Below, piece after piece: positions 1-9,039 of a stretch of DNA of 64,000 nucleotides. The notes below the pieces were generated by a model. That model was not told where the DNA came from. It did not search any database and saw nothing but the letters and a program-made list of their open reading frames with translations. The stretch is from assembly GCA_020635115.1 (NCBI GenBank), contig JACKAK010000008.1, forward strand, positions 1 to 64,000, read 5' to 3'. Origin of the DNA: Halobacteriovoraceae bacterium (lineage in GTDB: Bacteria > Bdellovibrionota > Bacteriovoracia > Bacteriovoracales > Bacteriovoracaceae). Made by a program: the position numbers and the translations under genes. Every line of letters starts with the position of its first letter. Position 1 is the first letter of the stretch.

Positions 1-1
1 A

Positions 2-142
2 ATTAAAACACTTGGCTACAATTTTAGAATTCCTGATATCTCAGATGCATTCTCTCTTGCTTTTATGTTGACTCGAATCGGTTGTGGGATAAACGACATT
101 CTTTTAAGTGGAAAACTTAAAAAAGCACTTAAAGTTTCCTAG
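2..142 (+). CDS. C-terminal end of a gene entering from the left edge
   Basis: The frame is open from the window edge to the TAG at 140-142 and gives the last 46 residues of a protein. The tail contains a D-I-S-D-A-F-S-L-A-F-M stretch followed by a basic end. The pattern D-x-x-D-A-x-x-x-A is reminiscent of the last acidic motif of RuvC/RNase H-fold nucleases, but 46 residues are too few to assign a family. It converges on, and overlaps by four bases, the stop of the next gene. That the frame is coding at all is inferred from its being open and from the absence of any competing gene. Confidence 0.45.
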   Translation: MKTLGYNFRIPDISDAFSLAFMLTRIGCGINDILLSGKLKKALKVS

Positions 143-393
143 TTTTTTCTCAGAATAAAATGTAATTTGTTAAATACCGCGCTATCTATGTTTCTTATGG
201 CTTCCATAACTTCGTTTTTGTGGTTATTATTTGAATGGATAACTGTGAAAAGCTCTTTAGCACTTTTTGTTCCAGAAATGGCAATGTTTAATTTTGCCAT
301 AGCTTCTTCGATGCTACAGTTGTTAATGTCGCAATTATGAATAATTTCCATAATTTCTTTAGTCAGTATCTGGATTTTGTCTTTGTCTTCCAT
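139..393 (-). CDS. Small hypothetical protein, 84 aa
   Basis: Not recognised. It is a mostly helical, soluble 84-residue protein with two Cys-Asn pairs near residues 21-26 and no signal peptide or membrane segment. The start is the ATG at 393; a GAGG sequence lies only one base upstream of it, so initiation is unusual. That GAGG pairs with an upstream CCTC (395-398 with 405-408 on the plus strand), one of several small palindromes before starts in this window. It follows the 332-aa gene on the same strand by about 25 bases and may be the last gene of that operon. Confidence 0.55.
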   Translation of the reverse strand: MEDKDKIQILTKEIMEIIHNCDINNCSIEEAMAKLNIAISGTKSAKELFTVIHSNNNHKNEVMEAIRNIDSAVFNKLHFILRKN

Positions 394-417
394 ACCTCAT
401 AATAGAGGTTTTCTGCA

Positions 418-1416
418 CTATTTTTTTAAAACGAAATTTGCCGTTCTCTTAACAACATCTGCCTTGTCTAGGATATGGAAGAATCTAGATGATATTTCTT
501 TTGCGATAATAAGATACCTTCTGTCTATTTTACAAGGAACTTGTATTCTTTTTAGAACCATTTCACCAGTATGTTTTTTGCTGGCATATTCAAAATCTTC
601 GTAATAAATAGGTGAGAACAATTTTTCCATTATATTAATATATAAACCAAGAGCAGTATTTACTTTAGATGAATTGTAATTTGGTTTAAGCATTTTTTTC
701 CATTCATCTTTTATTGGGTAAGCTCCATTAGTAATTGAAATTCTCCAAAAATAGGCATCTCTTGCAATATCTTCCATCTGTTCATTTGTAAGTTTTAGCT
801 CTCTAAAAGCTTTCATAACACTTACAAGCTTGAAAGAATTAGCTTCCATGTCTCTGACCCACTCATTGGCGTCTTTTGTGGTAACATCGGTTCTTCCATG
901 TACGACTTTTGAAAGACCAACATCTCGATTATCCTTAGCTTTTTGTCTTGCAAAAGGAAGAAAAATGCCACTTTTTTCAATTTTGGCACAGAGGTAGATT
1001 ACATTTGAAGTGTTTCTTCTTGAGCTTAAACTTAAAACCATGATAGGGGTGTATTCTTCATTGGCAAATGAAGCAAGTCTACTTGAAGAGAGAATGGTTA
1101 AAAAATAAGCCTCGTCTGTTCCGCGTTTTGTTTCTGGATACTGAAAATCCTCTAAAAGAAAACCATCTTTAAAAATGGTTTTAAAAAACTCTGAAAAATT
1201 AATATTCGAGTTAAATCCTTTGTGTCTACCTTTAGTAAGTGGGCTATTTAAAAAATCTTTCTGGCTGACATTTTTTTGTGATCTACTTTTGCTATCTTGC
1301 TCTCTTTGCTTTACAACTTCAGCTCTTACATTTGCAGACATAGACCTGCTCTCTACTACAAGATCCTTTATAGAAAACTCTCTGATTTCCTTAACTTGAC
1401 CTGCATCTTTTTTCAT
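418..1416 (-). CDS. Hypothetical protein, 332 aa
   Basis: Not recognised with confidence. The first 90 residues are charged and Ser/Lys-rich and probably disordered. The rest is a compact alpha/beta protein without signal peptide or TM segments. The segment around residues 215-290 (Y-F-W-R, then N-T-A-L-G-L-Y-I-N) has a faint likeness to plasmid/phage DUF932-type proteins, which I would not rely on. The ATG at 1416 has a GAGGGG ribosome site about four bases away. It starts 17 bases after the stop of the 264-aa sigma-like gene, so the two are probably co-transcribed. Confidence 0.65.
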   Translation of the reverse strand: MKKDAGQVKEIREFSIKDLVVESRSMSANVRAEVVKQREQDSKSRSQKNVSQKDFLNSPLTKGRHKGFNSNINFSEFFKTIFKDGFLLEDFQYPETKRGTDEAYFLTILSSSRLASFANEEYTPIMVLSLSSRRNTSNVIYLCAKIEKSGIFLPFARQKAKDNRDVGLSKVVHGRTDVTTKDANEWVRDMEANSFKLVSVMKAFRELKLTNEQMEDIARDAYFWRISITNGAYPIKDEWKKMLKPNYNSSKVNTALGLYINIMEKLFSPIYYEDFEYASKKHTGEMVLKRIQVPCKIDRRYLIIAKEISSRFFHILDKADVVKRTANFVLKK

Positions 1417-1432
1417 ACACCCCTCTTTTTAT

Positions 1433-2227
1433 TCAGGCAGCTTTTCCAAATTCTTCTGCCTTAGTTCTTATAAAATCATTAAAAGCGTTCTTTTTGTAAT
1501 AATTTTTACCAAGTCTGCTTATTACATTATCGTAACTTATACCATTTTTTAATAATTTTATTGCTTCTAAAAATTGTCTTTCTTTTCTCGTAAATGATGT
1601 TTTTTCAATGTATGTTAAAAAATCAATAAGAATAAGACCATTGCTAAACAACTCAGATTCCTTCGAGAGTTTATTAACATGAGATGATGACACGTTTTTT
1701 CCGCATGAATTAAAGATAGTGCACGACTCACTCATATCCGTAAACTTAGTTGATGAACTTACTGTGTCACTTATAAAGCTTGACCAATTATCACTTGATA
1801 AGCAAGTTTCTCTAGATGCTCTTAATTTAGATGATTTGTGCAAGTTTGCTATTCTATTTCTACATGAAGCAACCATATAGCCATAAACCATATCAATACT
1901 GTCAAAGTTAATATGATCGCCGATCGAAGGGAGAGTTCCATCTTCAAGTATATCCGTTAAGCTTTTATACTCAACGATATCAATATTTGACTCTTTTTTC
2001 ATGCTTTTCAGCCTCTCTCTAATTAGAAAGTGTTCATATGCTGCAACAGTTCTTGCTACGACATAATAAACAACACTTTCTACCTCATCATATTCTAGTA
2101 GATCTGAAGTATCAGATGTACCTCTAATGATATTTCTTGATTTAACCTCATCTAGTAGCATTTTTGCTAATTTATCTTTGGTTAATCCTCTTTCATTATA
2201 CAGTTCTTCTAAGTAACAAGAACTCAT
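1433..2227 (-). CDS. Sigma-factor-like protein, 264 aa (tentative)
   Basis: Residues about 115-145 carry a run (C-R-N-R-I-A-N-L-H-K then S-K-L-R-A-S-R-E) resembling the end of sigma-70 region 2, where core-binding and -10-binding residues lie. The C-terminus (about 210-264, starting F-T-R-K-E-R-Q-F-L-E-A-I) resembles a region-4 helix-turn-helix. A Ser-rich linker of about 60 residues separates them. If real, it would be a divergent alternative sigma factor or element-encoded regulator; the family call is inference from pattern only. The start at 2227 is supported by GGAGG seven bases upstream. It heads a minus-strand group with the 332- and 84-aa genes. Confidence 0.5.
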   Translation of the reverse strand: MSSCYLEELYNERGLTKDKLAKMLLDEVKSRNIIRGTSDTSDLLEYDEVESVVYYVVARTVAAYEHFLIRERLKSMKKESNIDIVEYKSLTDILEDGTLPSIGDHINFDSIDMVYGYMVASCRNRIANLHKSSKLRASRETCLSSDNWSSFISDTVSSSTKFTDMSESCTIFNSCGKNVSSSHVNKLSKESELFSNGLILIDFLTYIEKTSFTRKERQFLEAIKLLKNGISYDNVISRLGKNYYKKNAFNDFIRTKAEEFGKAA

Positions 2228-2308
2228 GGTAACCTCCGCAAACGTACCGCTCTAATCCATCATTTTTGTTAAATTCTTCCTATCCTTAAGAAGAACAGTT
2301 TTTACTGA

Positions 2309-2743
2309 CTATCTATTTGGAGATGGACAGTAGTATTTTGTTTTATTCATACCTTTTGTACAGCTTGAGATATAATTCGCCTCACCAAGTCTAGGAGCTT
2401 GCGAGCAAGGAATTTGTCTCATTGAGTAATCAAAAGTTTTTGACTTTCCATAAAGCATAACTACTCTGTAGAGCATGTAGTCTTCAGTTGGTTTTTCACA
2501 AACAAATTTAACCTCTCTTCCTTTTACCGAGAGTACTGAACAATACTGATTTTCTCCTTTATCTTCTCTGATAAAACAAGATCCAGTTTGCATATCAGCA
2601 AGAGTTGGCTCTTTTTTCGCTGAATCGTAAATGCTAACCTCTTTACAGTTTCCTTCTTCGCATACGGTGTAGGTTTTTCCAGCAGCTACACTTGAGGCCA
2701 TACTTGAGGTTGAAAGTAGTAATAAAGCAATTAAAGTTTTCAT
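2309..2743 (-). CDS. Secreted Cys-rich protein, 144 aa
   Basis: A clear Sec signal peptide (M-K-T-L-I-A-L-L-L-L-S) ends near the A-A-G around residues 20-22. The mature part of about 120 residues has nine cysteines, several in pairs (C-E-E-G-N-C, S-C-F, Y-C-S, Y-C-P), suggesting a disulfide-stabilised periplasmic or secreted protein. No catalytic motif is visible and I do not recognise the family. The ATG at 2743 has AGGAGA upstream within ATAGGAGA. It is transcribed with the same orientation as its neighbours but is separated from the 264-aa gene by about 80 bases. Confidence 0.7.
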   Translation of the reverse strand: MKTLIALLLLSTSSMASSVAAGKTYTVCEEGNCKEVSIYDSAKKEPTLADMQTGSCFIREDKGENQYCSVLSVKGREVKFVCEKPTEDYMLYRVVMLYGKSKTFDYSMRQIPCSQAPRLGEANYISSCTKGMNKTKYYCPSPNR

Positions 2744-2826
2744 ATATTCTCCTATGTATTTAGTTTATAGTATATCTTGCCTTGTGTCAACTAAAAATTT
2801 TAATATAACCAAAAAAAACTCATAAG

Positions 2827-3009
2827 CTATTGATTATATGTAATAATAGAGGTTTTTACTCCATTTATAAAATTAGCGTTCGTTGTATCCTCTTTGCGGT
2901 TATCATCCCAAACCAGTTTTTCTAGCAATTCAATAGTCTTATCTGTCTGCTTTAATTGAAGCTCTAGTAGCCTAAGTGTTTCTGTGGCTGTATTTTTTTT
3001 GTTATTCAT
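2827..3009 (-). CDS. Small hypothetical protein, 60 aa
   Basis: A short soluble protein whose first 35 residues form a Leu/Lys/Glu-rich amphipathic helix (L-R-L-L-E-L-Q-L-K-Q), possibly a coiled coil. The ATG at 3009 has an AAAGGAAA ribosome site at good spacing, which is the main support. No function can be proposed. It lies about 30 bases after the metalloprotease gene on the same strand. Confidence 0.5.
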   Translation of the reverse strand: MNNKKNTATETLRLLELQLKQTDKTIELLEKLVWDDNRKEDTTNANFINGVKTSIITYNQ

Positions 3010-3039
3010 ATGGTTTCCTTTATTTTTATTTCAAATCTC

Positions 3040-3654
3040 TTATCTGTATAGTTCAATTATTCTTTCTTGATCATTTTTAGAAAGTTCTCTTTTTTGTTGT
3101 CCGTAAAAAGAGTAAGGATACATAACGTCTTCAGCATGATCTGAGTGAGCTAGTCCCAAAAAATGACCCATTTCATGAATAGCGATAGTTTCTAAGTCCA
3201 TTGTAAAACGAGCAGTTTCTTCTCCTGTACTGAATTTGTAATTATGATAATTAAAGTGGAGATCTGCTCCTTTTATAAAACCGCCTAAAGATGTATACCA
3301 ACAAAGGGCAACAGTTGTTTTTTGAGACTGATCCCAAGTGTATTGTTTTGTTGCCTCTGATACTCTGTCATGAACAGGAAGCTCTAAATTAGTATATTGG
3401 TTATTAACTCCACCTCTAACAATATCTATAGCATTTGTTCCAAGAGTATCATTCCAAACTTGAGCAGCATTTTGGAGAGCGGCAAATTCATCATCTGAAA
3501 AATCTTCGGTTACATAGATTGTTTGACCTAAATTTTCCCATCTAATATCACCTTGATTAGTATTCATTGTGGATACTACAGTTTGAGTTTTACCACATGC
3601 TACAGTTAGAGTGATTATTGCGATTAAGATGATGTTTTTTGCAGTGTTCTTCAT
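3040..3654 (-). CDS. Matrixin-type zinc metalloprotease, lipoprotein
   Basis: The protein has a lipoprotein signal with lipobox L-T-V-A-C (Cys about residue 19 of the 204-aa form). Near the C-terminus it has the extended zinc motif H-E-M-G-H-F-L-G-L-A-H with a downstream D-V-M-Y-P Met-turn, diagnostic of M10 matrixin/metzincin peptidases. The upstream segment has the family's W-x-D and H-F-N-Y-H-N calcium/zinc-like motifs. I place the start at the ATG at 3654 because it has AGGAGA six bases upstream and begins directly with the signal peptide; the longer in-frame start at 3687 lacks these. It is probably anchored in a membrane facing the periplasm or exterior, where it would cut proteins. Confidence 0.85.
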   Translation of the reverse strand: MKNTAKNIILIAIITLTVACGKTQTVVSTMNTNQGDIRWENLGQTIYVTEDFSDDEFAALQNAAQVWNDTLGTNAIDIVRGGVNNQYTNLELPVHDRVSEATKQYTWDQSQKTTVALCWYTSLGGFIKGADLHFNYHNYKFSTGEETARFTMDLETIAIHEMGHFLGLAHSDHAEDVMYPYSFYGQQKRELSKNDQERIIELYR

Positions 3655-3850
3655 ACGTTCTCCTGTTTTATATTTATATTTAAACACTGCGTTATATTAT
3701 GATCAAGTACGATATAAAAATATTCTTAAAACATTGAAATAATTAGGATTTTAATGAGTGTGAATTTAAAACAAAGTATACGTATATTATGATAAGTGCC
3801 TCTATTTTGAGTCACAGGTGTGTTAACCTATTAAAAATATTAAACCAGCT

Positions 3851-3880
3851 ATTAAAAATAAAAACCCCCAATAAAGGGGG
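3851..3880 (-). terminator. Rho-independent terminator of the 959-aa lipoprotein gene
   Basis: On the minus strand a CCCCC/GGGGG stem (plus-strand 3865-3869 with 3876-3880) with a six-base loop is followed by TTTTTATTTTTAA. It lies about 40 bases past the stop of the large lipoprotein gene. Confidence 0.8.
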
Positions 3881-3917
3881 CTGTAAACTGCTATTAAAGC
3901 AAAAAGAAAGTAGGTTA

Positions 3918-6797
3918 TTAATTTTGAACTATATGTGAAAAAAACAACGTAGCATTACTTTCTGAGATAAAATTACCAAAATAAGGTATCTCAGACATAG
4001 TTGAATCAAGAAATACATATAAGCCAGTATCTCGTTTTTTAGCGTAAAATAGGTCTTCTCCTTCTAGTGTAATCATCCCGTAAACTTCGGTCTTAAAAGT
4101 ATCGTCAGCGGCTTTAATAGTAGCTTCATCAGTTCCATCGTAAGTGTATACACCGTAACACCAAGTTCCCCCTCCATCTAAACAAGTTTGAGATCTTGTA
4201 AAAATATAAAGAAGTGACCCGTTGTGGTACATATATCTAATACCAAGGGGAAGAGTGAGTGTTTTTTCAGCATTTGTGTTAACGTTCACACACTTAACAA
4301 GGCTTTGCTCCACATCGTTTAGCGTAGCACCTTGAATGATATAGCAAAGCTCATCTCCTAATATTACTGAATATTTTCTTTGAGTGCCATTTGAAGAGAG
4401 CCCAGGATACATAAATGTATCTAAATCAATATCAAGGTTATATTTTTGGGTGATAGTTCCATCATTTTTATTAAAATGAAACATATTTGCTATTGTTCCA
4501 TCTTGAAGCAACATATCAAAGCCACCATCTGTGACATTAAAAATATTTCCATTATCTACATTATATCCCTCAGTTCCGGATGGTATAGAGTATGTTGAGT
4601 ACTGAAAGAGTTCGTAACTGCCAGTGCTAACTAGATTTGCTTTGTTTGCGCCAGCCGTTGTGTAAAAATACTGACCAGTAAGTCCCGCTGATTCAAAGGC
4701 TAAATGAAAAGCATGAGTCCCTTTTTCTATACCGAAAGGAAAATTTGAATCTTCGACTGTATGGATAAGGCTAGGAGATCCATCATTTAAATACGTGTTT
4801 GGTGTACTTGAGTCTGCGGCATAAAATTTTGAGTCAGTTAAATCAAGAACTCCAAAGTCAGAGTCAGCATTACCCATATCAAAAAAATTGTCATCTCCAC
4901 CGGACATGAAAACTAAATTATTGTGAACCCTAACAATTGGAGACATAATACCTGGCATAACCGCCGATCCAGACGTAAACGGCGTATCGGTTTCTTGTAC
5001 AAGGTTTATGCCATCATAAGAATATAGTAGAATATTAGTTGAATTTTGGGCATCAGCAAAATAAATCTTGTTCCCTGAGACCTGAAGTGAGAGGAGATTA
5101 CTACCTAGAGTTGAAGAACAATAAATGTTTTCCGAGGTTAAGTTGTCATTAACTTTAACAATGCATTTCCCCGCAGCTCCAGTATTATCATTACCATCAA
5201 AATAAAAATTATCTCCTAATTTTACAATTGAACTCACGGATATAACCTTTGTCGGCTGGTCTGCTTTTGAATAAAGTGTATATGTGTGCTCTTTATCAAA
5301 AGATAACATTGCTGTGAATCTCGCAGTATCAGAGCTTCCTGTATAAACTGTTCTTTTAACTGCATCTTTCGCATCTAGGTCCACATCAACTGTTGAACCG
5401 TTAAAAAGCTCATATGTAACAGTAAAAGGGTAGGTAGGCTTGCTTAGCGTGAAACTGTTTTTTGTAAGTTCAATTGTACAGCTACTACCTGCTGGAAGGA
5501 GCCAGTTTATACCACTTTGACAATCTCCTCCGCCTGTTCCTCCAAGTTTTGAAGTATCAACGTAGATACCAACAAACTTAGCTTTATAAGCAGAGTTATT
5601 TTTTAAAGTTAGAGAAAAAGTCATTCCAACATCAACTGGTCCAGTGCTGTCGCCATTAATTTCGAGATCGATTACTCCGTAAACCGGATTAATTGCTAAT
5701 GTTTGAGTTGTTCCAGAAGTTATTGCACCGTTTTCACTATATCCAATATTAATATTATGATTTACAACTGCGCCAACATCAGTTGATTGAACCCCAAATG
5801 TACAACTTGCTCCAGAAGCTAAACTTTGCCCAGAGCAATTATCATTAACTAGAGCAAGATTTGCACCACTAACAGAAGGAAGGACAATGTTCATGCTTTC
5901 AGCTAATGAATTTGTGTCACCATTATTTGTTATAGTTAATGTTTGCTCACTGAGTGCGCTATTTCCCTCTACATCGCCAATTGCAGCTCCTGATACTGAC
6001 AAATTTGCTACTGGTCTTAAAACGGGTTCTACCGGAATTTCAACGACTAAAGTCTGAGTACTTCCATTATTATCAATATAATCAAATGAAATAGAAGCTG
6101 TGTACGAAGAAGATTGAACAGCGACATTAATTTGAATACTACAAACTTCATTAGCATTGAGAGTTGTACCACTACAATCTCCCAAACTAACAAGTGATGC
6201 CCCGCTTGCTGTATTTAAAGATATACTCCCAATTGTCCCAAGATTTGAAAAGTTTGATAAGCTTAGGGTTTGAGGTGCATTTTCTCCGATAAATACGTTT
6301 GTTGGTTGAGTATAAACGTCGCTACTTACAACTGCCGTTCCATCATCCGGTTTTACAGGAGTGCCCACAGAGGTAACTTCTACAGTTTTTGTTTGTCCAG
6401 ATTGGTCGTAACTAAGAAAGGCCGACTTGTTTCCAGAGTTATCAGTATTTGGGTCTTCTAGAACAATAGTACAAGATTCCCCTTTATTAAGAGTCACACC
6501 GCTACAAGTTCCGCCAGTACCAGGAAATGAACCACCTTTATATTTAAGTCCTCCCGTTTCTTTCTTACTTGATATATTAGACATAGGGGCATCTTCATTA
6601 TTAGTAATTGTAATAACCCTATCTTCTTGAAGCCCAGCAGTTGAATTTGAGTTGTTAATAGAAGATGCACTTACTCCACTAGGCGCGGGCGTACCTTGAT
6701 CTCCTTGTTCTCCAGCCCCGTTACTGCTTACATTAACACTTCCCTTACTACACGAAGCAAGAGATATTACGAGCGCGATTAAAACAAACAATTTCAT
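3918..6797 (-). CDS. Large repeat-containing surface lipoprotein, 959 aa
   Basis: A lipoprotein signal ends at L-A-S-C-S (Cys about residue 16), then a Ser/Gly/Asn-rich linker. Residues about 55-480 hold four or five beta-sandwich-like repeats of about 90-100 residues, each with a G-x-x-C-x-x motif (for example L-N-K-G-E-S-C-T-I, L-N-A-N-E-V-C-S-I, L-A-S-G-A-S-C-T-F, L-P-A-G-S-S-C-T-I). This resembles the 'choice-of-anchor D'/Hydin-type repeats of bacterial surface proteins. The last 450 residues look like a beta-propeller. The ATG at 6797 has GGAGG upstream. Its 5' region contains CCTCTATTTTATAAGTAG, related to the palindromes found before other starts. Likely a surface adhesin or recognition protein; no ligand is evident. 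Confidence 0.75.
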   Translation of the reverse strand: MKLFVLIALVISLASCSKGSVNVSSNGAGEQGDQGTPAPSGVSASSINNSNSTAGLQEDRVITITNNEDAPMSNISSKKETGGLKYKGGSFPGTGGTCSGVTLNKGESCTIVLEDPNTDNSGNKSAFLSYDQSGQTKTVEVTSVGTPVKPDDGTAVVSSDVYTQPTNVFIGENAPQTLSLSNFSNLGTIGSISLNTASGASLVSLGDCSGTTLNANEVCSIQINVAVQSSSYTASISFDYIDNNGSTQTLVVEIPVEPVLRPVANLSVSGAAIGDVEGNSALSEQTLTITNNGDTNSLAESMNIVLPSVSGANLALVNDNCSGQSLASGASCTFGVQSTDVGAVVNHNINIGYSENGAITSGTTQTLAINPVYGVIDLEINGDSTGPVDVGMTFSLTLKNNSAYKAKFVGIYVDTSKLGGTGGGDCQSGINWLLPAGSSCTIELTKNSFTLSKPTYPFTVTYELFNGSTVDVDLDAKDAVKRTVYTGSSDTARFTAMLSFDKEHTYTLYSKADQPTKVISVSSIVKLGDNFYFDGNDNTGAAGKCIVKVNDNLTSENIYCSSTLGSNLLSLQVSGNKIYFADAQNSTNILLYSYDGINLVQETDTPFTSGSAVMPGIMSPIVRVHNNLVFMSGGDDNFFDMGNADSDFGVLDLTDSKFYAADSSTPNTYLNDGSPSLIHTVEDSNFPFGIEKGTHAFHLAFESAGLTGQYFYTTAGANKANLVSTGSYELFQYSTYSIPSGTEGYNVDNGNIFNVTDGGFDMLLQDGTIANMFHFNKNDGTITQKYNLDIDLDTFMYPGLSSNGTQRKYSVILGDELCYIIQGATLNDVEQSLVKCVNVNTNAEKTLTLPLGIRYMYHNGSLLYIFTRSQTCLDGGGTWCYGVYTYDGTDEATIKAADDTFKTEVYGMITLEGEDLFYAKKRDTGLYVFLDSTMSEIPYFGNFISESNATLFFSHIVQN

Positions 6798-6852
6798 AAT
6801 TCCTCCATTTTTTTATTACTTATTGTTTCTACTTATAAAATAGAGGTTTTGA

Positions 6853-7065
6853 TTAATCCTTGTGATTAACTTCGGAAAAAATATTGTGATGTTTGTTAGA
6901 GCGGTTGTTAATATATACATCGCAAGCTTTACAAATTGTGAACTCGTGGTTCGTTTTTGGCGCACTTGTCTGCATCACATATCTGATCTTGGGCTCAACA
7001 TGGTGTTTTGAGAGATTATTCCTGAGAAAACCTGGAATATTGCAGTGACGTCTCGTTTTTGTCAT
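6853..7065 (-). CDS. Possible small Cys/His protein, about 70 aa
   Basis: A short frame from the ATG at 7065 to 6853 encodes a basic protein with C-K-A-C and a later K-H-H cluster that could bind a metal ion (zinc-finger-like). There is no ribosome site. The ATG overlaps the TGA of a 42-codon frame running through the 21-bp repeat array just upstream. Coding is uncertain; I list it because the Cys/His spacing is not random-looking. Confidence 0.25.
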   Translation of the reverse strand: MTKTRRHCNIPGFLRNNLSKHHVEPKIRYVMQTSAPKTNHEFTICKACDVYINNRSNKHHNIFSEVNHKD

Positions 7066-7076
7066 CAAGTGCCAAT

Positions 7077-7191
7077 TTGTCCGCACATTGTCCGCTTTTG
7101 TCCGCCTGTTGTCCGCTTTTGTCCGCCTGTTGTCCGCTTTTGTCCGCCCATTGTCCGCTTTTGTCCGCCAATTGTCCGCTTTTGTCCTGAC
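7077..7191. repeat. Five tandem 21-bp repeats (iteron-like)
   Basis: Five units of 21 bp (7077-7181) plus a partial sixth, each of the form TTGTCCGC(nnn)TTGTCCGCTT. The octamer TTGTCCGC therefore occurs ten times with alternating 11- and 10-bp spacing, that is one copy per helical turn on the same face. The array is GC-rich in an AT-rich background and lies 65 bases before the start of the 294-aa membrane protein gene. Helical phasing suggests a protein-binding array (iterons or an operator array). All three minus-strand frames are open through it, so a repeat peptide cannot be excluded. Confidence 0.85.
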
Positions 7192-7256
7192 ATTTTACGA
7201 CAAATGTGAAGAAAAATTCACGAAATAATCCACTATTTTGTATTAAAGGAGTTTTT

Positions 7257-8141
7257 ATGGATACATCACTAATAACAGAAACCGAGATACAGCAAGATTC
7301 AAAAAAAAGGATGCTAAGAAGAAAGTCACAAAAAAAGAGCGAAGAGAAGGTCAACAAGCAAAAAAGGAATGCTATTCTTCTAGTTTCCGGGACAGTAACT
7401 TTATTATCTATTTTGCTTCTCATGAGAGATTCTTATAATATGTACGTTCAAGCGGATTCAATGCCAGCACTTTTAGCATGGTCAGCTTCTTTGATTATGG
7501 AACTAGGGGTAGTTGCTTCTATTTTGGTTATCCAGACTAAAAAAGACATTAAAAGTAACGCTTTATTTTACGTTCTTATCCTTATTTTGAGCTTATTTAC
7601 GGTTTTTGCCGTCAGTTCTCACGTTGTTAGAAATAAAGACTCTAAATCAATAGAAATTGAACAACAAATTGGAGAGTTAAAAGCTGGAATTGATCAAAAT
7701 ACGCAAAAAAGCCTCTATTTAGAGGAACTGAAAGCGCAAAGGGATATTTTAAGAGAAAGCCTTAAGGTTAAAATGGGTAATAATAAGCAAAAAAGGGGTA
7801 CTATTGAGGCTCAGATACCCTATTTTAAGGAAAATAACCAAAGAGCAAACCTCGCCAAAGCGACCCGTGACCTCAATGTCCTTATTTTAAGCTCTGAGCG
7901 TGATATAAAGGCACTAGAAGACAAGATATATGACAAATCAAACGAAATTAATGACCTCTCTAAGCAGTTATATAACTCCAAAATAGGTGCTGATAAGTCT
8001 CAAATAAGTGCATTAAAACGCAAGCTAGGGCACACATCAGACGAGGGTGTTTCGATGGTGTTATTGCGACTAATGTATGTGATATTAAATATTATATTTT
8101 CTAAAACATTTCTAGCAAACCTATTTGTATACAAAGATTAA
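7257..8141 (+). CDS. Membrane protein with coiled coil, 294 aa
   Basis: I choose the ATG at 7257, which has AAAGGAG six bases upstream; an earlier in-frame ATG at 7206 has none. The first 38 residues are very basic. Three TM segments follow (about residues 39-56, 72-94, 103-121). Then comes a long charged coiled coil (about 130-255), and a hydrophobic C-terminal segment (about 265-290). Family not recognised. It sits between two repeat arrays (21-bp units upstream, 47-bp units downstream), a context typical of replication or transfer functions of plasmids and integrative elements, but the sequence itself does not show such a role. Confidence 0.7.
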   Translation: MDTSLITETEIQQDSKKRMLRRKSQKKSEEKVNKQKRNAILLVSGTVTLLSILLLMRDSYNMYVQADSMPALLAWSASLIMELGVVASILVIQTKKDIKSNALFYVLILILSLFTVFAVSSHVVRNKDSKSIEIEQQIGELKAGIDQNTQKSLYLEELKAQRDILRESLKVKMGNNKQKRGTIEAQIPYFKENNQRANLAKATRDLNVLILSSERDIKALEDKIYDKSNEINDLSKQLYNSKIGADKSQISALKRKLGHTSDEGVSMVLLRLMYVILNIIFSKTFLANLFVYKD

Positions 8142-8475
8142 TAACCTATTTGAAATCGATTTTTAAAGAGAGAATGAATGAACCAGTTTGAATGACGTTT
8201 GTTCGTAGAACAACGGAATTTGAACGAGGGTTCGTGAAATGAGTCTCTGACCTTCCGCGATTTCATTTTTTACAGAAGGGTCTATTTTCGGTGTTTTTAG
8301 CCGTTTTTGGGTGTTTTTATGGATGTTTTTGAATTAATCTTAAAATTTTAAAAATCGTTCATTCAAAGAGTTTTTAGCATTTTTTGAAAACTTGCTTATA
8401 TAGAGCTAATTAGATACCTTTAAAGCGATTTTTATTTATTTAAGAAGGGACTCTTTTGCTAAAATGCTAATTTTT

Positions 8476-8932
8476 CCCAATATATAGGCAAAAACCGATT
8501 CTTAGCACCCCTTTTGTTCAAAGCTTGTTTTAAAATATGCGATTAGAAGCCTTTAAATGTGCCTAGAAATCAAAATTGGATAAAATCAAGTATGAAACCT
8601 AAGAATAAACCCAATATATAGGCAAAAACCGATTATTAACACCCCTTTTATTCAAAACAGTACTTTTAATTACAGTTGTAAGTGATTGATTATATAGAGA
8701 TTTATTGTTAAATATTTTAAGATTTTATCACTAAACTTAAGAATAAGCCCAATATATAGGCAAAAATCGATTCTTAGCACCCCTTTTGTTCAAAACGTGT
8801 CTTTATAAAATACTTGTAACTAATTAATATTATTAGTTGTTCATCCTAAAGATTTATGCAAATTACCACTAAACTCAAGAATAAACCCAATATATAGGCA
8901 AAAATCGATTCTTAGTACCCCTTTTGTTCAAA
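8476..8932. repeat. Four 47-bp direct repeats at about 137-bp spacing, in a 980-bp gene-free region
   Basis: Near-identical copies lie at 8476-8522, 8610-8656, 8748-8794 and 8886-8932. Each begins CCCAATATATAGGCAAAA, continues with (C/T)CGATT(C/A)TTA, and ends ACCCCTTTTGTTCAAA. Spacing is 134, 138 and 138 bp. Copies 2-4 are preceded by AAGAATAA(A/G)C, which pairs with the internal ATTCTT to form a stem around the CCCAATATATAGG core. The region 8142-9122 has no gene. Long regularly spaced direct repeats in an AT-rich gene-free stretch suggest a replication origin or partition site, or tandem structured RNAs. Confidence 0.85.
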
Positions 8933-9025
8933 GCTTTGAATGAATGAATTCTTGTAAGCTATTGAAATTATTGACTAAATATTTACAAAATTTGCTTATG
9001 GAACTAGTTAGGGTGTTGAATAAAC

Positions 9026-9039
9026 CCTATATATTGGGG
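9026..9039. repeat. Inverted copy of the repeat core
   Basis: The sequence CCCTATATATTGGG is the reverse complement of the CCCAATATATAGGG-type core of the four upstream repeats. It lies 84 bases before the start of the 384-aa gene, so a protein that recognises the array could also act at this gene's promoter. Confidence 0.6.

Noticed and set aside
7016..7423. A 135-codon minus-strand frame through the 21-bp repeats
   Set aside because: It overlaps the well-supported 7257 gene antisense, and its N-terminal half is the shadow of that gene; only the repeat part could be coding, with no ribosome site.
8476..8932. CRISPR array
   Set aside because: Repeats are 47 bp with about 90-bp intervals and only four copies; there are no cas genes and the intervals are AT-rich and unlike spacers.
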